Assembly (NCBI RefSeq): GCF_037126465.1
Contig: NW_026999320.1
Span: 1,488,001 to 1,552,000 of the forward strand
Direction: 5' to 3'
DNA length: 64,000 nucleotides
Source of the DNA: Ornithodoros turicata
Lineage: Eukaryota > Arthropoda > Arachnida > Ixodida > Argasidae
The translations under genes and the position numbers were made by a program. The notes under the pieces are model-generated. The model had not been told where the DNA came from and did not search any database. It saw only the letters and a list, made by a program, of their open reading frames with translations. The stretch's first letter is position 1; the number at the start of each line of letters is the position of its first letter. This document shows, piece by piece, positions 22,241-33,189 of this stretch.

Positions 22241-22745
22241 ACGACTCACTCATGAAACGAGGATACCCGCTACGTTTCTTTCAGAACACACGAAAGCAAA
22301 TGCGCGAACCAAGGACCCTAAAGAAAGACGATTTCCGACCCGGCATCGTCACCATCGCATACGTCAAAGGTGTACCAAAGTCCATACGGCGAGCCCTCCT
22401 CCCGTTAAAAATCAATACTGCATCCAATCATTGTCTGAAACTTCGTTCACCCATTTCCAAGCCAAAGGACCCTATTTGCCCATGAGTCCCAAACGGGAGT
22501 TGTGTATAAAGTACGATGCCTCGGTTACGAGGTGTCCTACGTTGGAGAGACGGGCCTTAAGCGCAGTACAAGACTAAAAGTGGACGAACGTGACGTACGT
22601 AACTCAACAAACGCAACGCGATTTAAGACCGAGCTCACCGAGCATTGTTGGAAAACATCACTCTTTTGACTACGCCAATGCTGTGACCTTAGCGACGGAA
22701 GGGCAAAGGTGAGGTCCCAGGAAAGTGATGAGTGTGATGTATGCA
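22178..22745 (+). pseudogene. Penelope-like element 3' part (plus copy)
   Basis: The plus-strand frame at 22177-22485 (ELTINDSLMKRGYPLRFFQN, then GIVTIAYVKGVPKSIRRAL) is the RT-distal region. Around 22500-22680 another frame has a GIY-YIG-like stretch (CLGYEVSYVGETGLKRSTRL) and FKTELTEHCWKT. The same residues appear in the minus copy at 20303-20608. It is 5'-truncated and frameshifted, and the two copies form a head-to-head inverted pair. Confidence 0.75.
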
Positions 22746-23134
22746 CAGAATAGATTACAGCATGACACTAAATGTAATTATGAAGTGATCTGCGTGCCGT
22801 GTTCCACACTTGACAAGACGTAGTAGCATTGTTACACCAAAGATAAAAGGAAGCCACGTTCCCCTTCCCATGCTGTAGTTAGCAATAAGTCGTTCTTGCT
22901 AGTTATCTTTGTGCTACACGTCATGCTATCTCAGGAAGAGAACCCCATTCGTGTGGCGTTACCTTAATATGATAATCAGAAATTGTCTCATGACACCACA
23001 GCTACGCAGCAGCACAAACACGACTTTTTCTGTTTTGCGTGTTTGCAAATCATGTTTCGGCTGGTCGGCGATCGCCACAAGGACGCACAAGGAGATTCGG
23101 CTGGTCTGATTCTCACTCAGACGGGAAGAATAAA

Positions 23135-23225
23135 GTCACCGAAAAGGTTAGCCAAGTGTAGGACTCGAACCCACATCTTCCGGATTGGCGGTCCTGGGAT
23201 CTCCTCTCCGTGTTTGTGCTAGCTA
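23135..23225 (-). mobile_element. tRNA-derived SINE or tRNA relic
   Basis: On the minus strand, GGGTTCGAGTCCTACAC is a perfect pol III B box in a T-arm-like context, preceded by AATCCGGAAGATGT, the usual anticodon-3' and variable-loop spelling. The 5' half does not fold into a clean acceptor/D arm. A decayed SINE head is more likely than a functional tRNA. Confidence 0.45.
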
Positions 23226-23419
23226 TTGTGGTCTGCAGTCGCTGTCCTCGAGTCGCCTATAATTTGTGATCTGCAAAAATTCAGCACTCAGGAAAAATAA
23301 TGCTAGTCGGTGGGAGTTCTCAGCCTAGAGCTTAGTGCAAAATATCTCTCAGATAGTAATGTCACATATCTAGTGATGTTGCATGATTAACACCACGTCG
23401 TACTTCTTCCTTTTTGCAG

Positions 23420-23514
23420 GTATCATTTCTGAGGCAGTTGGACACTGGCATGGTTCATCCAGAGACCTACGATACGCTTATGACGCAACTGCAGACGTCG
23501 CTAAAAGAGGATAC
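23420..23514 (+). CDS. Host gene exon 2 (SLC9C-like exchanger)
   Basis: The acceptor is CTTCCTTTTTGCAG and the donor GTGCGT. The frame entering in phase 0 reads VSFLRQLDTGMVHPETYDTL and onward to KED, leaving two bases for the next codon. The helical, charged content fits the cytosolic linker after the transporter domain of SLC9C proteins. The next exon begins only about 300 bp away and takes up the split codon. Confidence 0.55.
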
Positions 23515-23811
23515 GTGCGTGCCCGTTCGCCTAAGTTTTCTTTTGGCTGTCGCGGCTTGTTTGCTGTTCTGACAGTTTTATAAAATTTACATACCTCTTT
23601 TTCCCTATTTCTGTCTCGAGCTGCTGTTTTGAGTAACACATTAATACTAGAACAGAATACTCCAGCAGCATTTTAAAACAATATGAGCAGCGACACCCCA
23701 TTGCACAGAGCTCCTGAAGTGTTCACAGCATTTACAACCTATCCCTTCCTAAGGCGCCGTACGTGACTGAAGCCTTCTTAAATTTATCGCAGCTGCGTGA
23801 TTGGATCATAG

Positions 23812-23965
23812 GCCGCCTTTTAACAAAACTAAGAATATTGAGCTTTATGCACCCTTCAGAAACTGGCTGGTCAGAAGCGAGGTCTACTCCCAATCTAAAT
23901 GCAGGTACCTGGACCTGGCCACCATGAAGAAGTTGTTGCACATGCCACAATGGGTCTTTCGATGT
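23812..23965 (+). CDS. Host gene exon 3 (SLC9C-like exchanger)
   Basis: Starting after the AG at 23810-23811, one base completes the split codon and the frame reads PPFNKTKNIELYAPFRNWLV through KKLLHMPQWVFRC to a strong donor GTAAGC. It ends in phase 0. A better-looking acceptor 36 bp upstream (23778-23792) would bring a stop into the required frame, so the weaker site was chosen. I expect the segment to be a cytosolic lead-in to the voltage-sensor-like membrane domain. Confidence 0.55.
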
Positions 23966-24289
23966 GTAAGCAAATATTCTTTCCTAGCGTTGTTTATTTT
24001 CGTTTATGTCATGAGTCTAGTGTACTCAGCATAACGTTGAAACGAGAGAAAATGGTCGCGAGCAGTTAATAGAATAAGTGGAGAGCAGTGCAGGAATGAC
24101 AATATAACACTGAGAATTTTGTGCCCTTGCCGGATGGAGTTTCGAAATGCTTTCGGGATGGCTCTTTCTCGCTAAAGATTTGCGTAGTAAATATTTCCTC
24201 CGTCATCACGTAGTAGACTGCTGTATACGAAGGGCGCGCTCACAGAAAAGAATATTATTCAAGAAAAATCTGGACGTTCCTTGTTGTTA

Positions 24290-25049
24290 ATCGATACAGA
24301 TGTCTTATGAAACGGCAAAAGGGCAAGGGTGCAGGCCAGCTGGTACATGGCGAAAAAATGGAACCCAAAAGGCAGAGGAGGGACGACACGACACGTTCTC
24401 GAACACAGCCAACCCTTTAATGACAGAATCACCTGTACCGAACAACTTCCGAATTGATGGCGAGGGAGCAACCGACGCCACATTTACACAATTTCCCCTC
24501 GTGACAATATCTTTGCGCTCCTTTAACAATGTGGCCACAGGGTCCCGAACAGAATCTAGGACACTTGTCTCGTCGAAGGCCGGGGAACAATTGAACCTCT
24601 GTACGCAATAAGGGGATAAGTCGACTTATCCCGTTTTTACTATTTTTGCTGCAGTGACATCTACGTACAAGTATGTACCTCCCAAAGAAAATTTAGGATC
24701 ATATTGCAATTTATTGGCCCGCCACAGGAGGGTAAGAAACGGGAAATGCATGTGTGTCAATGGGACGGACAATCAGATCAGGCCCCTTTTCTCGGTTTGG
24801 GATTTTTCGACTTATCCCCATATTGCATACAGGGGTTCAGTTGTTACAAAGCCTACGATGGGCGACAAGTTCGGAATTCCCAAACAAAGACTCCTCATTT
24901 CTCTTGTGTTCGCTGAGCCGAGTGTTTAGACACCGTCCAGTCTGACGTACATAGCAAAACCCACAACCAAGCGGTATACAATACACCACATTTTTTGCAT
25001 AGGTCACGAAACCATTTGTGTGAGAAATTCCTTTTCCCTTTCCTCTCAC
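24290..25049 (-). pseudogene. Penelope-like element 3' part (minus arm)
   Basis: Minus-strand frame 25049-24837 carries VVYCIPLGCGFCYVRQTGR and CLNTRLSEHKRNEES, a GIY-YIG domain with the second motif YVRQT. Beyond a 244-bp insertion the same protein continues at about 24538-24305 (ERKDIVTRGNCVNVASVAPS, FENVSCRPS). RT is missing. The arm is an inverted copy of 25075-25640; the palindrome centre lies at about 25030-25067. Confidence 0.75.
24594..24837. mobile_element. MITE family C inserted in PLE arm
   Basis: 244 bp with about 30-bp TIRs: the left end is AACCTCTGTACGCAATAAGG and the right end, inverted, is AACCCCTGTATGCAATATGG. It is flanked by CAATTG (24588-24593) and CAGTTG (24838-24843). 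The sister PLE arm at 25235-25270 shows the uninterrupted site. A perfect 20-bp palindrome (GGGATAAGTCGACTTATCCC) occupies 24613-24632. No coding potential; superfamily unknown. Confidence 0.7.
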
Positions 25050-25074
25050 AGAACTCCGGCTGTGGTATTTCTCA

Positions 25075-25640
25075 CAAAAATGGTTCGTGACCTGTGCAAA
25101 AAATGTGGTGTATTGTATACCCCTAGGTTGTGGGTTTTGCTATGTAAGTCAGACTGGACGGTGTCTAAACACTCGGCTCAGCGGACAAAAGAGAAATGCG
25201 GAGTCTGTCTGGGAATTCCGAACTTGTCGCCCAGCTTAGGCTTTGTAGCAATTGTTCCCCGGCTTTCGACGAGACAAGTGTCTTGGATTCTGTTCGGGAC
25301 CTTGTGGCCAGACTGTTAAAGGAGTACAAAAAGATTGTCACGAGGGGAAATTGTGTAAGTGTGGCGTCGGCTGCTCCCTCGCCACGAATTAGGAAGTTGT
25401 TGGGTACGTAGGTGATTCTGCCATTAAAGGGTTTGCTGTGTTCGAGAACGTGTCGTGTCGTCCCTCCTGTGTCCCTTTCTCGGGTTCCATTTTTTTTTCG
25501 TCTTATGAAACGTCCGCGAGAGCAGAACAGATAACGTATGTGCAGGTCGGCTATGCGATGGGGCGGATGTTCTGTGGAAGGGAGTGTAGAGGAAGCTACC
25601 ACGACACCCGTACTCCACAATGGAACACTGTTTAATAACA
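25075..25640 (+). pseudogene. Penelope-like element 3' part (plus arm)
   Basis: The plus-strand inverted partner of the minus arm. It carries GIY-YIG residues in shifting frames (VVYCIP-like and CYVSQTGR-like around 25105-25160, EYKKIVTRGNCVSVASAAPS around 25320-25380, FENVSCRPS at 25440). Several frameshifts make it inactive. Confidence 0.7.
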
Positions 25641-25735
25641 GATGCAAATGCGCGCACGAATAACGAAACCACAGGCGCACCGCGGAAATGATGATTATTA
25701 GTATGTGGCTGCACGTAGGCCGCTACATGGCTCCC
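25605..25735 (+). repeat. Dispersed repeat D, copy 1
   Basis: Similar in sequence and orientation to 31225-31370 (shared words ACGAATAACGAAA, ACCGCGGAAAT-like, ATGTGGCTG). It overlaps the 3' end of the PLE plus arm, so it may be PLE 3' sequence. Confidence 0.5.
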
Positions 25736-25785
25736 TTTCCCGGTGGAAGAATCGTGACGATTGAAAGATACCAGGGAACGAGATG

Positions 25786-26232
25786 TGGCGAATTCGGGTG
25801 GTCATTTCGTGGCAACTTCTTTCGTCAGATCCCGAGCAGGTCATGTTCGTTTCGCCAAAGCGAAGCAATCTCTGATGTGCGCGTGGCGCTTTCCGAGCCC
25901 CGCAGATTTGCCAGCTAGCAGTTTTTTCGCCCAGTCTCGAAAGGATCGAGCAGCTGGTTGCCCAACTATGTCCGGTGTCGTCACATCCGCAATGCAACGG
26001 TGGCGAGTGCTCTCATATTGGCCCGAACGTCGACGTTCACGTTGTTTAGCAGACGACAGAGCACGGAGACTGGCGACTGCGGTGACCCTTTGGTGATTCA
26101 AGTGACTAAAACCGCTAGATTGCTGGCGCTCATGTTCTGGTGGCAAAGGTCACGTGATCCAGCTCGGGTGCAAACCATGCAATTTCCGAGCGCTTGGCCA
26201 TGTTGCATTGAAATGACCACCGGCATTCGCCA
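25786..26232. mobile_element. MITE family B, copy 2
   Basis: It starts TGGCGAATTCGGGTGGTCAT and ends with the inverse TGGCGAATGCCGGTGGTCAT. It is homologous over its length to 18134-18630. TTA follows at 26233-26235, while the left flank has diverged. Confidence 0.65.
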
Positions 26233-26239
26233 TTAATTA

Positions 26240-27117
26240 GTGCACGGGTGCCAGAGGATGCGACGGAGGTGACATGGCGAGGTGGAGAGGGGACGGTGGC
26301 GCCCAGAAGCGATGACAAGCCGGTGGGGAAGTCACCCGCGGGAGTGTTGTAGCCGCAGTAGCCTCGAGGCAAGCCGGCTTGAGGCGAACCGTGGAGACAT
26401 TGTCATTGCCCCGGGGAACCGCGACACGAAAATACTTTGGGCGACGATCCAGGACCAGGGAGGGGCCATCTAGGGGGACTGAGGATGGCATGGACGGCGT
26501 CGTGGCGCATAAATACTTGCTTAGGTAGGGTCTCAGCTATGGAATACGGCACAGGGAATACGGAATACGGGGAAACTGGGCATGGAGAGGAGGGTTGGAT
26601 GTCCGCAAATCGAGATCGGAGGTGGGACAAGTAGGAGGATGGGTACGGCAGGGCGTCTCGCGTTACAGCGGACACGAACTCTGCTGGTGACCAGCGGACA
26701 TTTTGCTTGACAGCTGTGCTAGAAGCACGACTGACAACCTGTCGACCCAGGAAGTGGAGGGAGAGGTGGCACAGAAGGGGGAACCTTGAGGTGGCGGTGG
26801 AGGCGCCCGACAGTGCCATTCGCCGTGGCATGGTATGCGGTGGTGCGGATGTGGGTGGTGCCGAGTAACTTGCAGAGCACTCGGAAAAAAATGGGAATAA
26901 AATTGGCATTCCCTCTCAGTGGTGATTGTAAAAGAAACACGAAAGCGGGCGATCCAGCCGGACAAAAGTGCGGCGGCGACGGTTTCGGAAGAGATGTTGG
27001 CCAGCGAAATTGGCTTAGGCCACCGGGTACTTCCTTTACGAAGAAATATTTGCCCATGCTATAGAATTCCTTTAGAAATAAGTGAAAAGAGTCAATAGAC
27101 ATGATATTGAAATTCAA
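26240..27117 (-). pseudogene. Gypsy-type integrase core and GPF/Y module, decayed
   Basis: Minus-strand frames read GWIARFRVSFTITTERE and CKLLGTTHIRTTAYHATANG, then VKQNVRWSPAEFV, and at 26491-26240 GPSLVLDRRPKYFRVAV with VSTVRLKPA. This is the integrase core and C-terminal GPF/Y module of a Gypsy retrotransposon. The second catalytic Asp (TTDRG in relatives) reads Glu and the catalytic Glu after ANG-x-V reads Gly, and several frameshifts occur, so it is dead. Gag and the H2C2 finger lie at 28929-29488, beyond a 1.8-kb insertion. Confidence 0.75.
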
Positions 27118-27119
27118 TA

Positions 27120-28900
27120 GATTTTATATGAAAAGCCCTTAGGAATTGCTTTGGACAACTAATGGTTATTTGGTACAGACTTCCTTTTTACTTTTTTCTC
27201 TAGGATTTCAATATGCATTTCACTGTGGATTTCTTTAGACTTCCCTTTGAAAGTGAAGTTTGCTGTGAATATCTATCAGTGGCGTTTATTTTGATTACCC
27301 CCCCCCCCTCTTTGCACATGCTACGTGGCCGGGTTGAGGTAACAAGGGACAGGAACGAAAATCACATGTGAACAGGTGTACATTATTGAGTCACTTCATT
27401 TTTAAAGGCATTGGCACGAGGGGTCTACTTTCACTGTGTTCCTACAGGGAAACCACAATTTTCAACGAATAGCGTCTCCTGGATATTTTCAAACCCGCGG
27501 CATCAGCAATTAGTAACATGACACATCATCTACGCCTCTGAATCCCCAAATGGGGACAAAAAGTGATCATTACGGTGTCGCATACTTGACATTTACACAC
27601 CCTTTAATAGATTCACTATACACCAGTTATGCTACTCCGACATCGTGATAAATAGTGATAAACAAGTCCCCCAACTGTATTACACATCCTCTCTCAAAAC
27701 ACGACTGGTGTTAACCGGTTAAGTATGGAATTCAAATCATGTGTACGCGCTCGGAAAATAAAAAGTTGAGCTGAGCGCAACATGAGAACGACGTGCGCTC
27801 TGCAGCAACTGCAAATACATTTTTAGCACAATTAAACGTATCCTTCCCTTAATATTTTGAAATCAATTAAACAGTAGAATACTCACCTGTAGCATCAATA
27901 TAAGCCTCGGAAGCATGTGTGTCGAAACTCCATTAGACGACGAATTTCTTTTCTCACAAATGATCCGTAAACCCACATCAACGTCCTGGAGGTTTTCGAT
28001 CGGATAGACATGTCCCCGTCTGTCCACTTCACAAATCCACTTGGAACACGAAAAACCTAATCGGAGAACTCGTAAATAGTGCCACAACGCTATCAAGTAA
28101 AGAAGATCACGATGAAGACAGGCGATGACGGAACAGATTGCTTGGGTTGGAAACTAGACGATGTTGCACGCCGTGATTCACTGTCACCAAGAGTAGAGAG
28201 CGGAGGAGAAAGGGTGTACGCAAACATGAAGATATTGAAGAAAAAGGAAGAAATATTATGGTGTTACTAAACAAAAATGATTAAGTATTAGATACCTGCC
28301 CTTCAGTCCTTGCCGATGTGGCTATTTTGGAGGGTGATGTATTTTAGGGTGATATAATTTATTTATTTTACTTAACAGCTGTGAAATCATGCAGGGCTGT
28401 ATTGATTTATTCATACTTAACCCAAACACGGGATCATATGTGTTTGTGCTATCACGTCAAGAAAGCCTCCCCGGGCTTTTTTCACTTTCCTTCTGTAAGA
28501 ATGTGTAACCCCCTTATCGTGTAATTTCTGAACGCAGTACTAATTCACTTCAGACTTTCACGTAAATTTTCTCGTTTCCGTTCTTTTTTTGGTCGTTCTT
28601 TGGACTGCCTATTTACTATTGTCTTTTGAAAATGAAGAAAGGGGACGTCCAAATGCAGTCAATAGATTTTCTTTGGTCCTTCCTTAGACATTCAGGAAAA
28701 AGAAAGGCCGTAGGCGTCTTCAGGAATTGTTTGGACAATTGTGTATGGGAAATCAAAGTCAAAGAAAAGTCAAAGAACCCAAAGCATCTCCGAAAGTCAA
28801 TAAGCAGGCAAATTTAATTTACATAAGATAAACGGTCTAAGCTGGTTAGTAGTAACGACTGCCACTTGCCGGTACAACGAGGCCTACGATGCCAATGTGG
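27120..28900. other. Insertion splitting the Gypsy relic; candidate minus exon
   Basis: AT-rich DNA with no known element protein. The edges (27090-27180 and 28640-28760) share AGTCAATAG, CAATAGATTTT and AGGAATTG-x-TTTGGACAA-like words, which may mark an element boundary. On the minus strand a frame ending at 27891 (WICEVDRRGHVYPIENLQDV and onward) meets a good donor GTGAGT. Without a partner exon it is only a candidate. Confidence 0.3.
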
Positions 28901-28928
28901 ATGCGGTCAAAACGTGTGTCCGGTGCCA

Positions 28929-29488
28929 TTAACCGCGCAGGTGGAGTAAGGGTATCTTTGAACGCTGACAGGGTAGACAGGACCGGACCCACGTGGCAAT
29001 GTCGTGGTTCATGTACGACGTCATCCCGGAAGGTGCGGTTACATCAACAGCGGGTATGATTAGCGGGTCACGGAGAGCGGTCGCTACGGGAGCATGATGT
29101 TCTTCACCGGCGAGAGGAAGGCTGGGAAGTCCAATGCAGTCCGACGTAAATTGCGATGACATTCTCGGCTAGGGCGGAGACGATGCTGTTCAGTGGGTGG
29201 ATGGAGGCAGTAAGAGCCGCAACAGAGCAATCGGCTTGTTGAAAGGCGTCGACTAGGGATTGACAGAGGTGTCATCACCAGATGCTGAATTGACAGCGAG
29301 TCGAGGATGCGGTTCGCCATCTCTGGGAATTCGTTAAGGGTGGAATGTTCAGCAGCGGCGAGGATCAGCCGTTCATTATGGGATAGCCACTGCAGGAACA
29401 TCCCACGAAGGATGGAAGCATCGGTGCTGGAAGCCCCCCTTAAGGTCGCGCATACGCCGCGACATTTGGGTGGGCCGTATGTCGCCAA
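28929..29488 (-). pseudogene. Gypsy gag fragment and integrase H2C2 finger
   Basis: The frame 29488-29084 contains LRGMFLQWLSHNERLILAAA, the capsid C-terminal helix pattern of Gypsy gag. The frame 29162-28929 has NHDIATWVRSCLPCQRSKIP, the H2C2 zinc-binding finger at the start of integrase (the two Cys are visible). Protease, RT and RNase H are absent between them, so the element suffered an internal deletion. It continues at 26240-27117. Confidence 0.65.
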
Positions 29489-29499
29489 GTTCGTCGGTG

Positions 29500-31224
29500 A
29501 TGAGTAGGCTCTACGCCCAGTACGACTACGTACCGCACGATAATGAGCTGCATTTTAAAACAAATGTCGCTCATGATTAGAGAGGTACGGCGAACGTGAT
29601 AAAATATGAGGTACGCTGCAGCGTTTCGTGTATGAGGTACATATCCGATACGCTGCGCCTTTGGCACGGAATGGAGGGAGCTGTACATGCACGAGCGAGC
29701 AAGACCAGACTAATGTCATTCGCCCGCGCCATTTCAAGCTTCCAACCTGACATGGAAAAGGGAATCGTGCCGTCCGCCAAGTTCAATTTCGAAACGTTGC
29801 ACACACTCGCGACGCGCATAAAACACACAAACGAAATCAGGCACTGTGGAACACACTATTTGATTACGAAAATACATACCCGGAAAGCAGCATCCAGTAT
29901 TGACACAATCATACAAAACATCGCACGCACTGTCGGGAAGTGTTTTATTCGTACACATGTTGCAATGTCGCAAGGTACCGTACAACTGGCACGCAATGTG
30001 ACTCGTTGCAGTCCACGTTCTTACCTGCGTGCAGTTAAGGGTGATCAAGCTTCCATGGGATATTTCGAGGTTCAGTTGAATTGCTGCGTGAAGTTAGCGA
30101 AGTGCTTGGAGTCTGGGTTAGTCACTGGAGAGAAAGGTGTCTGAATTAGTATAATTTTTGAACCGTGAGTTGGTTTAGCGGCTTACCCTACCACATAGCG
30201 AAACCTGCAAAAATCGAGACTGAAATTAGCATAGCAACACAGGACACGCACTTATTATTGTGCATGCGTACATGATGGGACGCAATCGCAAGGCTGCAGC
30301 CGCTCCTCGATAGGAAATACTCCAGAACGCCCGTGGATGAATATACTTGTAGCGTGATGACGCCCTTAGTGATATACGTCAAACTGATATACACTATCTA
30401 TCAGCTTACCCCCTACGACGCAAAATCACTTCCTCTCATAGGCAAGAGGCCATCTGAGCGAGCACAGTTGGAACGCCTCTTGAGACTTGCAAAATGCATT
30501 GCACAACTTTCGGGTGATATCAGTGGCGACGACTGTTTCATGGCGAGGAGAGGCAGCGAGATTCATGCCGCACGCGCCTCCAGCGGGCTGAACTTGGAAT
30601 GATATATGATACTGAAGTAACAATAAAACAAAACCACCTTTTTGAAAGCGGCGAACAATGTAGTTAGTTTTAGTATAGGAGCTATGCTATCAATCTCGTT
30701 TTGCTAAAATGTGGCAGTCTTCCTAAAGTAACTAATGCTAACCGCGACAGTCATTATGCGTTCCTTGCATGGGCAACAAAACGTTATTTAATTCACACTT
30801 GCCATGTTCACAAAATCCATCGACAACTCCATCGTTACGGAACGGTTGTTTGCCCAGTGTCTAATGGCCTTCGCTTCCGTATAACGCTCGCGTACCTCGG
30901 CATTTCGCCAAATGGGTTTGTCGCGCAACGTGTCATACGGAGCTTCGGGATGCGGGAGAATAATGAAGTCACGGACTTAGTAGCTTCCTCGTCTTGGAGG
31001 TGGGCGATGTCGTAGCCATATCCCAAGAGCCGAAAAGTTATCCGACGGTTGGATAACTGAGCTTCCACTGTCGCAAATCATTGTCACGTGTGTGACGTTC
31101 AATAGGGTGTCAAGCGAAGCGGGGTGACTGTGGACTGCAGCAAAGGAGTACTTGAATAGCCTTCCTCATGTGGCATTGTTCAATTGTACCATCAATCAAT
31201 GTACAATCCATCCATTGTGCATCA
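29500..31224. other. No recognised feature
   Basis: Contains a 182-codon plus-strand open frame (29596-30144, MIKYEVRCSVSCMRY start) and overlapping minus frames. None shows a family signature, splice context or repeat partner. Probably chance frames. Confidence 0.3.
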
Positions 31225-31370
31225 GGGGACTACAATAGAACGATGTTTAACGACAGATGAAGGTGCACGTACGAATAACGAAATTTTGGGCGAGAGAGCG
31301 TGCCGCGGAAATAATCATGATAAAAATGTGGCTGTGCGTTGCAGGTCGCTAGAGGAGTTTGTAGCTGTCT
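31225..31370 (+). repeat. Dispersed repeat D, copy 2
   Basis: Diverged direct copy of 25605-25735. Confidence 0.5.
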
Positions 31371-32169
31371 AAAAGAAAATCAACTGGTATCCGACCACAT
31401 AGGTTCGTGAATTAGTACCATTTTTAAACTCATCCCATCTTTAGAAAATCTTGGAACGACCACGAACTGGGGATACCCATCCCTAGTTGTTGCCATGGAA
31501 CCGAAACACAATGGAAAAATGAGCAGGAAGCCTGTAAAATTGCATGATGGCACGTAACTGTTGTCAGAAGCTGGAACACACGGGAGAAGAGAAAACATGT
31601 AAGAGAGAATGTGCAGAGAGTTGTCGAATGCTCTTTGCGTTGAGTGAGACCCCTTGGGAAGTCGTCACCAAGCGGTACCAGCATACTGCTTAGCCTTGCT
31701 TTGCGAACTCGACCGGCAATCGACAGGCGCATGGTTCCATTCCTGTCTGCGTTTTCGAATGTCACATTTCAAGTAAATTACCTCGTGGTTTCAAGTAAAT
31801 TCGTAAATTACCTTTGGCAATGCGGCAGAGTATCGGCTCTCGCAATCTGACACACCAGTACTCATCGGGATACTTTTTCTTAATGAGCTGACTTTATACA
31901 ATTCTGTAGGCTGCTGCCAAAGCATTTTGTAAAGATTCTGCATTGAATATACATACCATGCATAGCCCCGTGTACCAATGTGATCTATTCTACACTACCT
32001 CATTATAACGGTGATTTGCACAAATGGTATTAAATTGAGTTTAATTAAATGGTACCAAGGCAAGTGAAGTTTACCACGATGCATCAAATATAAATGCAGG
32101 GTTTTCTTGTAAGGAAGAACATTTTCGCCTACCGCACATTGTAAGTTATATTTCGAATCATTTTTTCAG
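31371..32169. other. Intron upstream of host exon 4
   Basis: Nothing recognised. It ends in the acceptor tract TTTTTTCAG at 32161-32169. Confidence 0.4.
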
Positions 32170-32448
32170 ACCATGCTGACGAAAAGTGCCTTGCAAGTTC
32201 CTAGATCAGCTTCGTTGACACCGAGCGACACTCCGACTACGTGTGGACCGAAGATGAGCTTCACGGAACGAATGGCTAGAAGTAACTTGAACCAGTTGCT
32301 TAGCACCTTGACTGGAGCATTTCTCGGCACAATCCTCTTGGGCTTCTGCCTGGCAAACACGCATCATCCGAGCTACTTATTCAACTCAGCTGTTATCACA
32401 GTAATGGGCGCTGTTGTAGTCCTACTGGCTTCAGAACTCGTTATTGCG
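32170..32448 (+). CDS. Host gene exon 4, voltage-sensor-like S1-S2 (SLC9C-like)
   Basis: Acceptor TTTTTTCAG, donor at 32449 (GTTCGT), 279 bp, phase 0 to 0. The 93 residues begin TMLTKSALQVPRSASL, a Ser/Thr/Pro-rich cytosolic piece. Two hydrophobic segments follow: LLSTLTGAFLGTILLGF (about residues 47-63) and AVITVMGAVVVLLASELVI (about 74-92). In the SLC9C layout these would be S1 and S2 of the four-helix voltage-sensor domain. The gating charges of canonical S2/S3 are not evident here, so voltage sensing is not assured. Confidence 0.65.
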
Positions 32449-32661
32449 GTTCGTATACGGTTCTCATGATTCGTATTTGATTATTCGGGAGTCACAAGAA
32501 CGCTACCGAGAAGCGTTAACTTATCTGGTGTTTTGTTGTTGAGTACGAGTCAAAACACGTCACCTTACATGTAATAAACGTAGAAACATATTTTTTCTAC
32601 CTGTTTAGCCGATCGCTTGCACTGTTAGCACTGTGGTTACAATGTTGTCTTCTGTGTGCAG

Positions 32662-32859
32662 TACTTGTGGGGAGCGGTGGGTGCAGCGACTGCCGATGGA
32701 TTGCGTAATGCCGACCTGGTGGTTTTCCTGTGCTTGCTTGCATTGTTCTCAACCGCTTCCTGGTGGGCATCTCTAGAGGAAGATCCGCCGCTTGCAATCA
32801 ATGTCAGCTTCTCTGTTTTCACATTCCTCAGGCTGTACAGGATTTGGTCCACAAGGAAG
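32662..32859 (+). CDS. Host gene exon 5, voltage-sensor-like S3-S4 (SLC9C-like)
   Basis: Acceptor TGTGTGCAG, donor GTATGT, 198 bp, phase 0 to 0. A hydrophobic segment (ADLVVFLCLLALFSTASWW) fits S3. The exon ends in SVFTFLRLYRIWSTRK, where Arg residues are spaced as in an S4 voltage-sensor helix. In SLC9C exchangers a voltage sensor lies between the transporter and the cyclic-nucleotide domain and controls exchange. A 213-bp intron separates it from exon 4. Confidence 0.7.
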
Positions 32860-33055
32860 GTATGTTCGTTTTTCGCTATGAGGGCGCTTTTGAACGCAAA
32901 GAAATGGAACTCTCATGGAATGTTCATGCTTCGTCTGTTACAGGTGTATTGAGTTGAGTTAATGAGTTGCGGTTAGCCAGTTAGGCTCCCTGGTCCCGCT
33001 GCTGGGGTTTATTATACACTCTAAACCTAGTGACGGATAGGTGCCGTCTGATCAA

Positions 33056-33084
33056 CTGGCACATTTAAAAAATAAATGTGCCAG
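33056..33084. repeat. 11-bp perfect hairpin
   Basis: CTGGCACATTT (33056-33066) pairs perfectly with AAATGTGCCAG (33074-33084) around a 7-base A-rich loop. It may be the tip of a small palindromic element. Confidence 0.6.
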
Positions 33085-33189
33085 ATGACTTCAAGGGCCA
33101 CGCGGTGCCTGCGAAAGCAGCAGGTGCCCTGTGCCCCCTGAAACAACTGGTACGACATCCCTGCTGACGCCAGGAGCCACAGTGTACCG

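Noticed and set aside
23776..23811. Alternative acceptor TTTATCGCAG for exon 3
   Set aside because: Brings a TAG into the frame fixed by exon 2 and the downstream donor.
29596..30144. 182-codon plus-strand open frame
   Set aside because: No motif, no splice context, no repeat partner, and antisense frames are equally open; probably chance.
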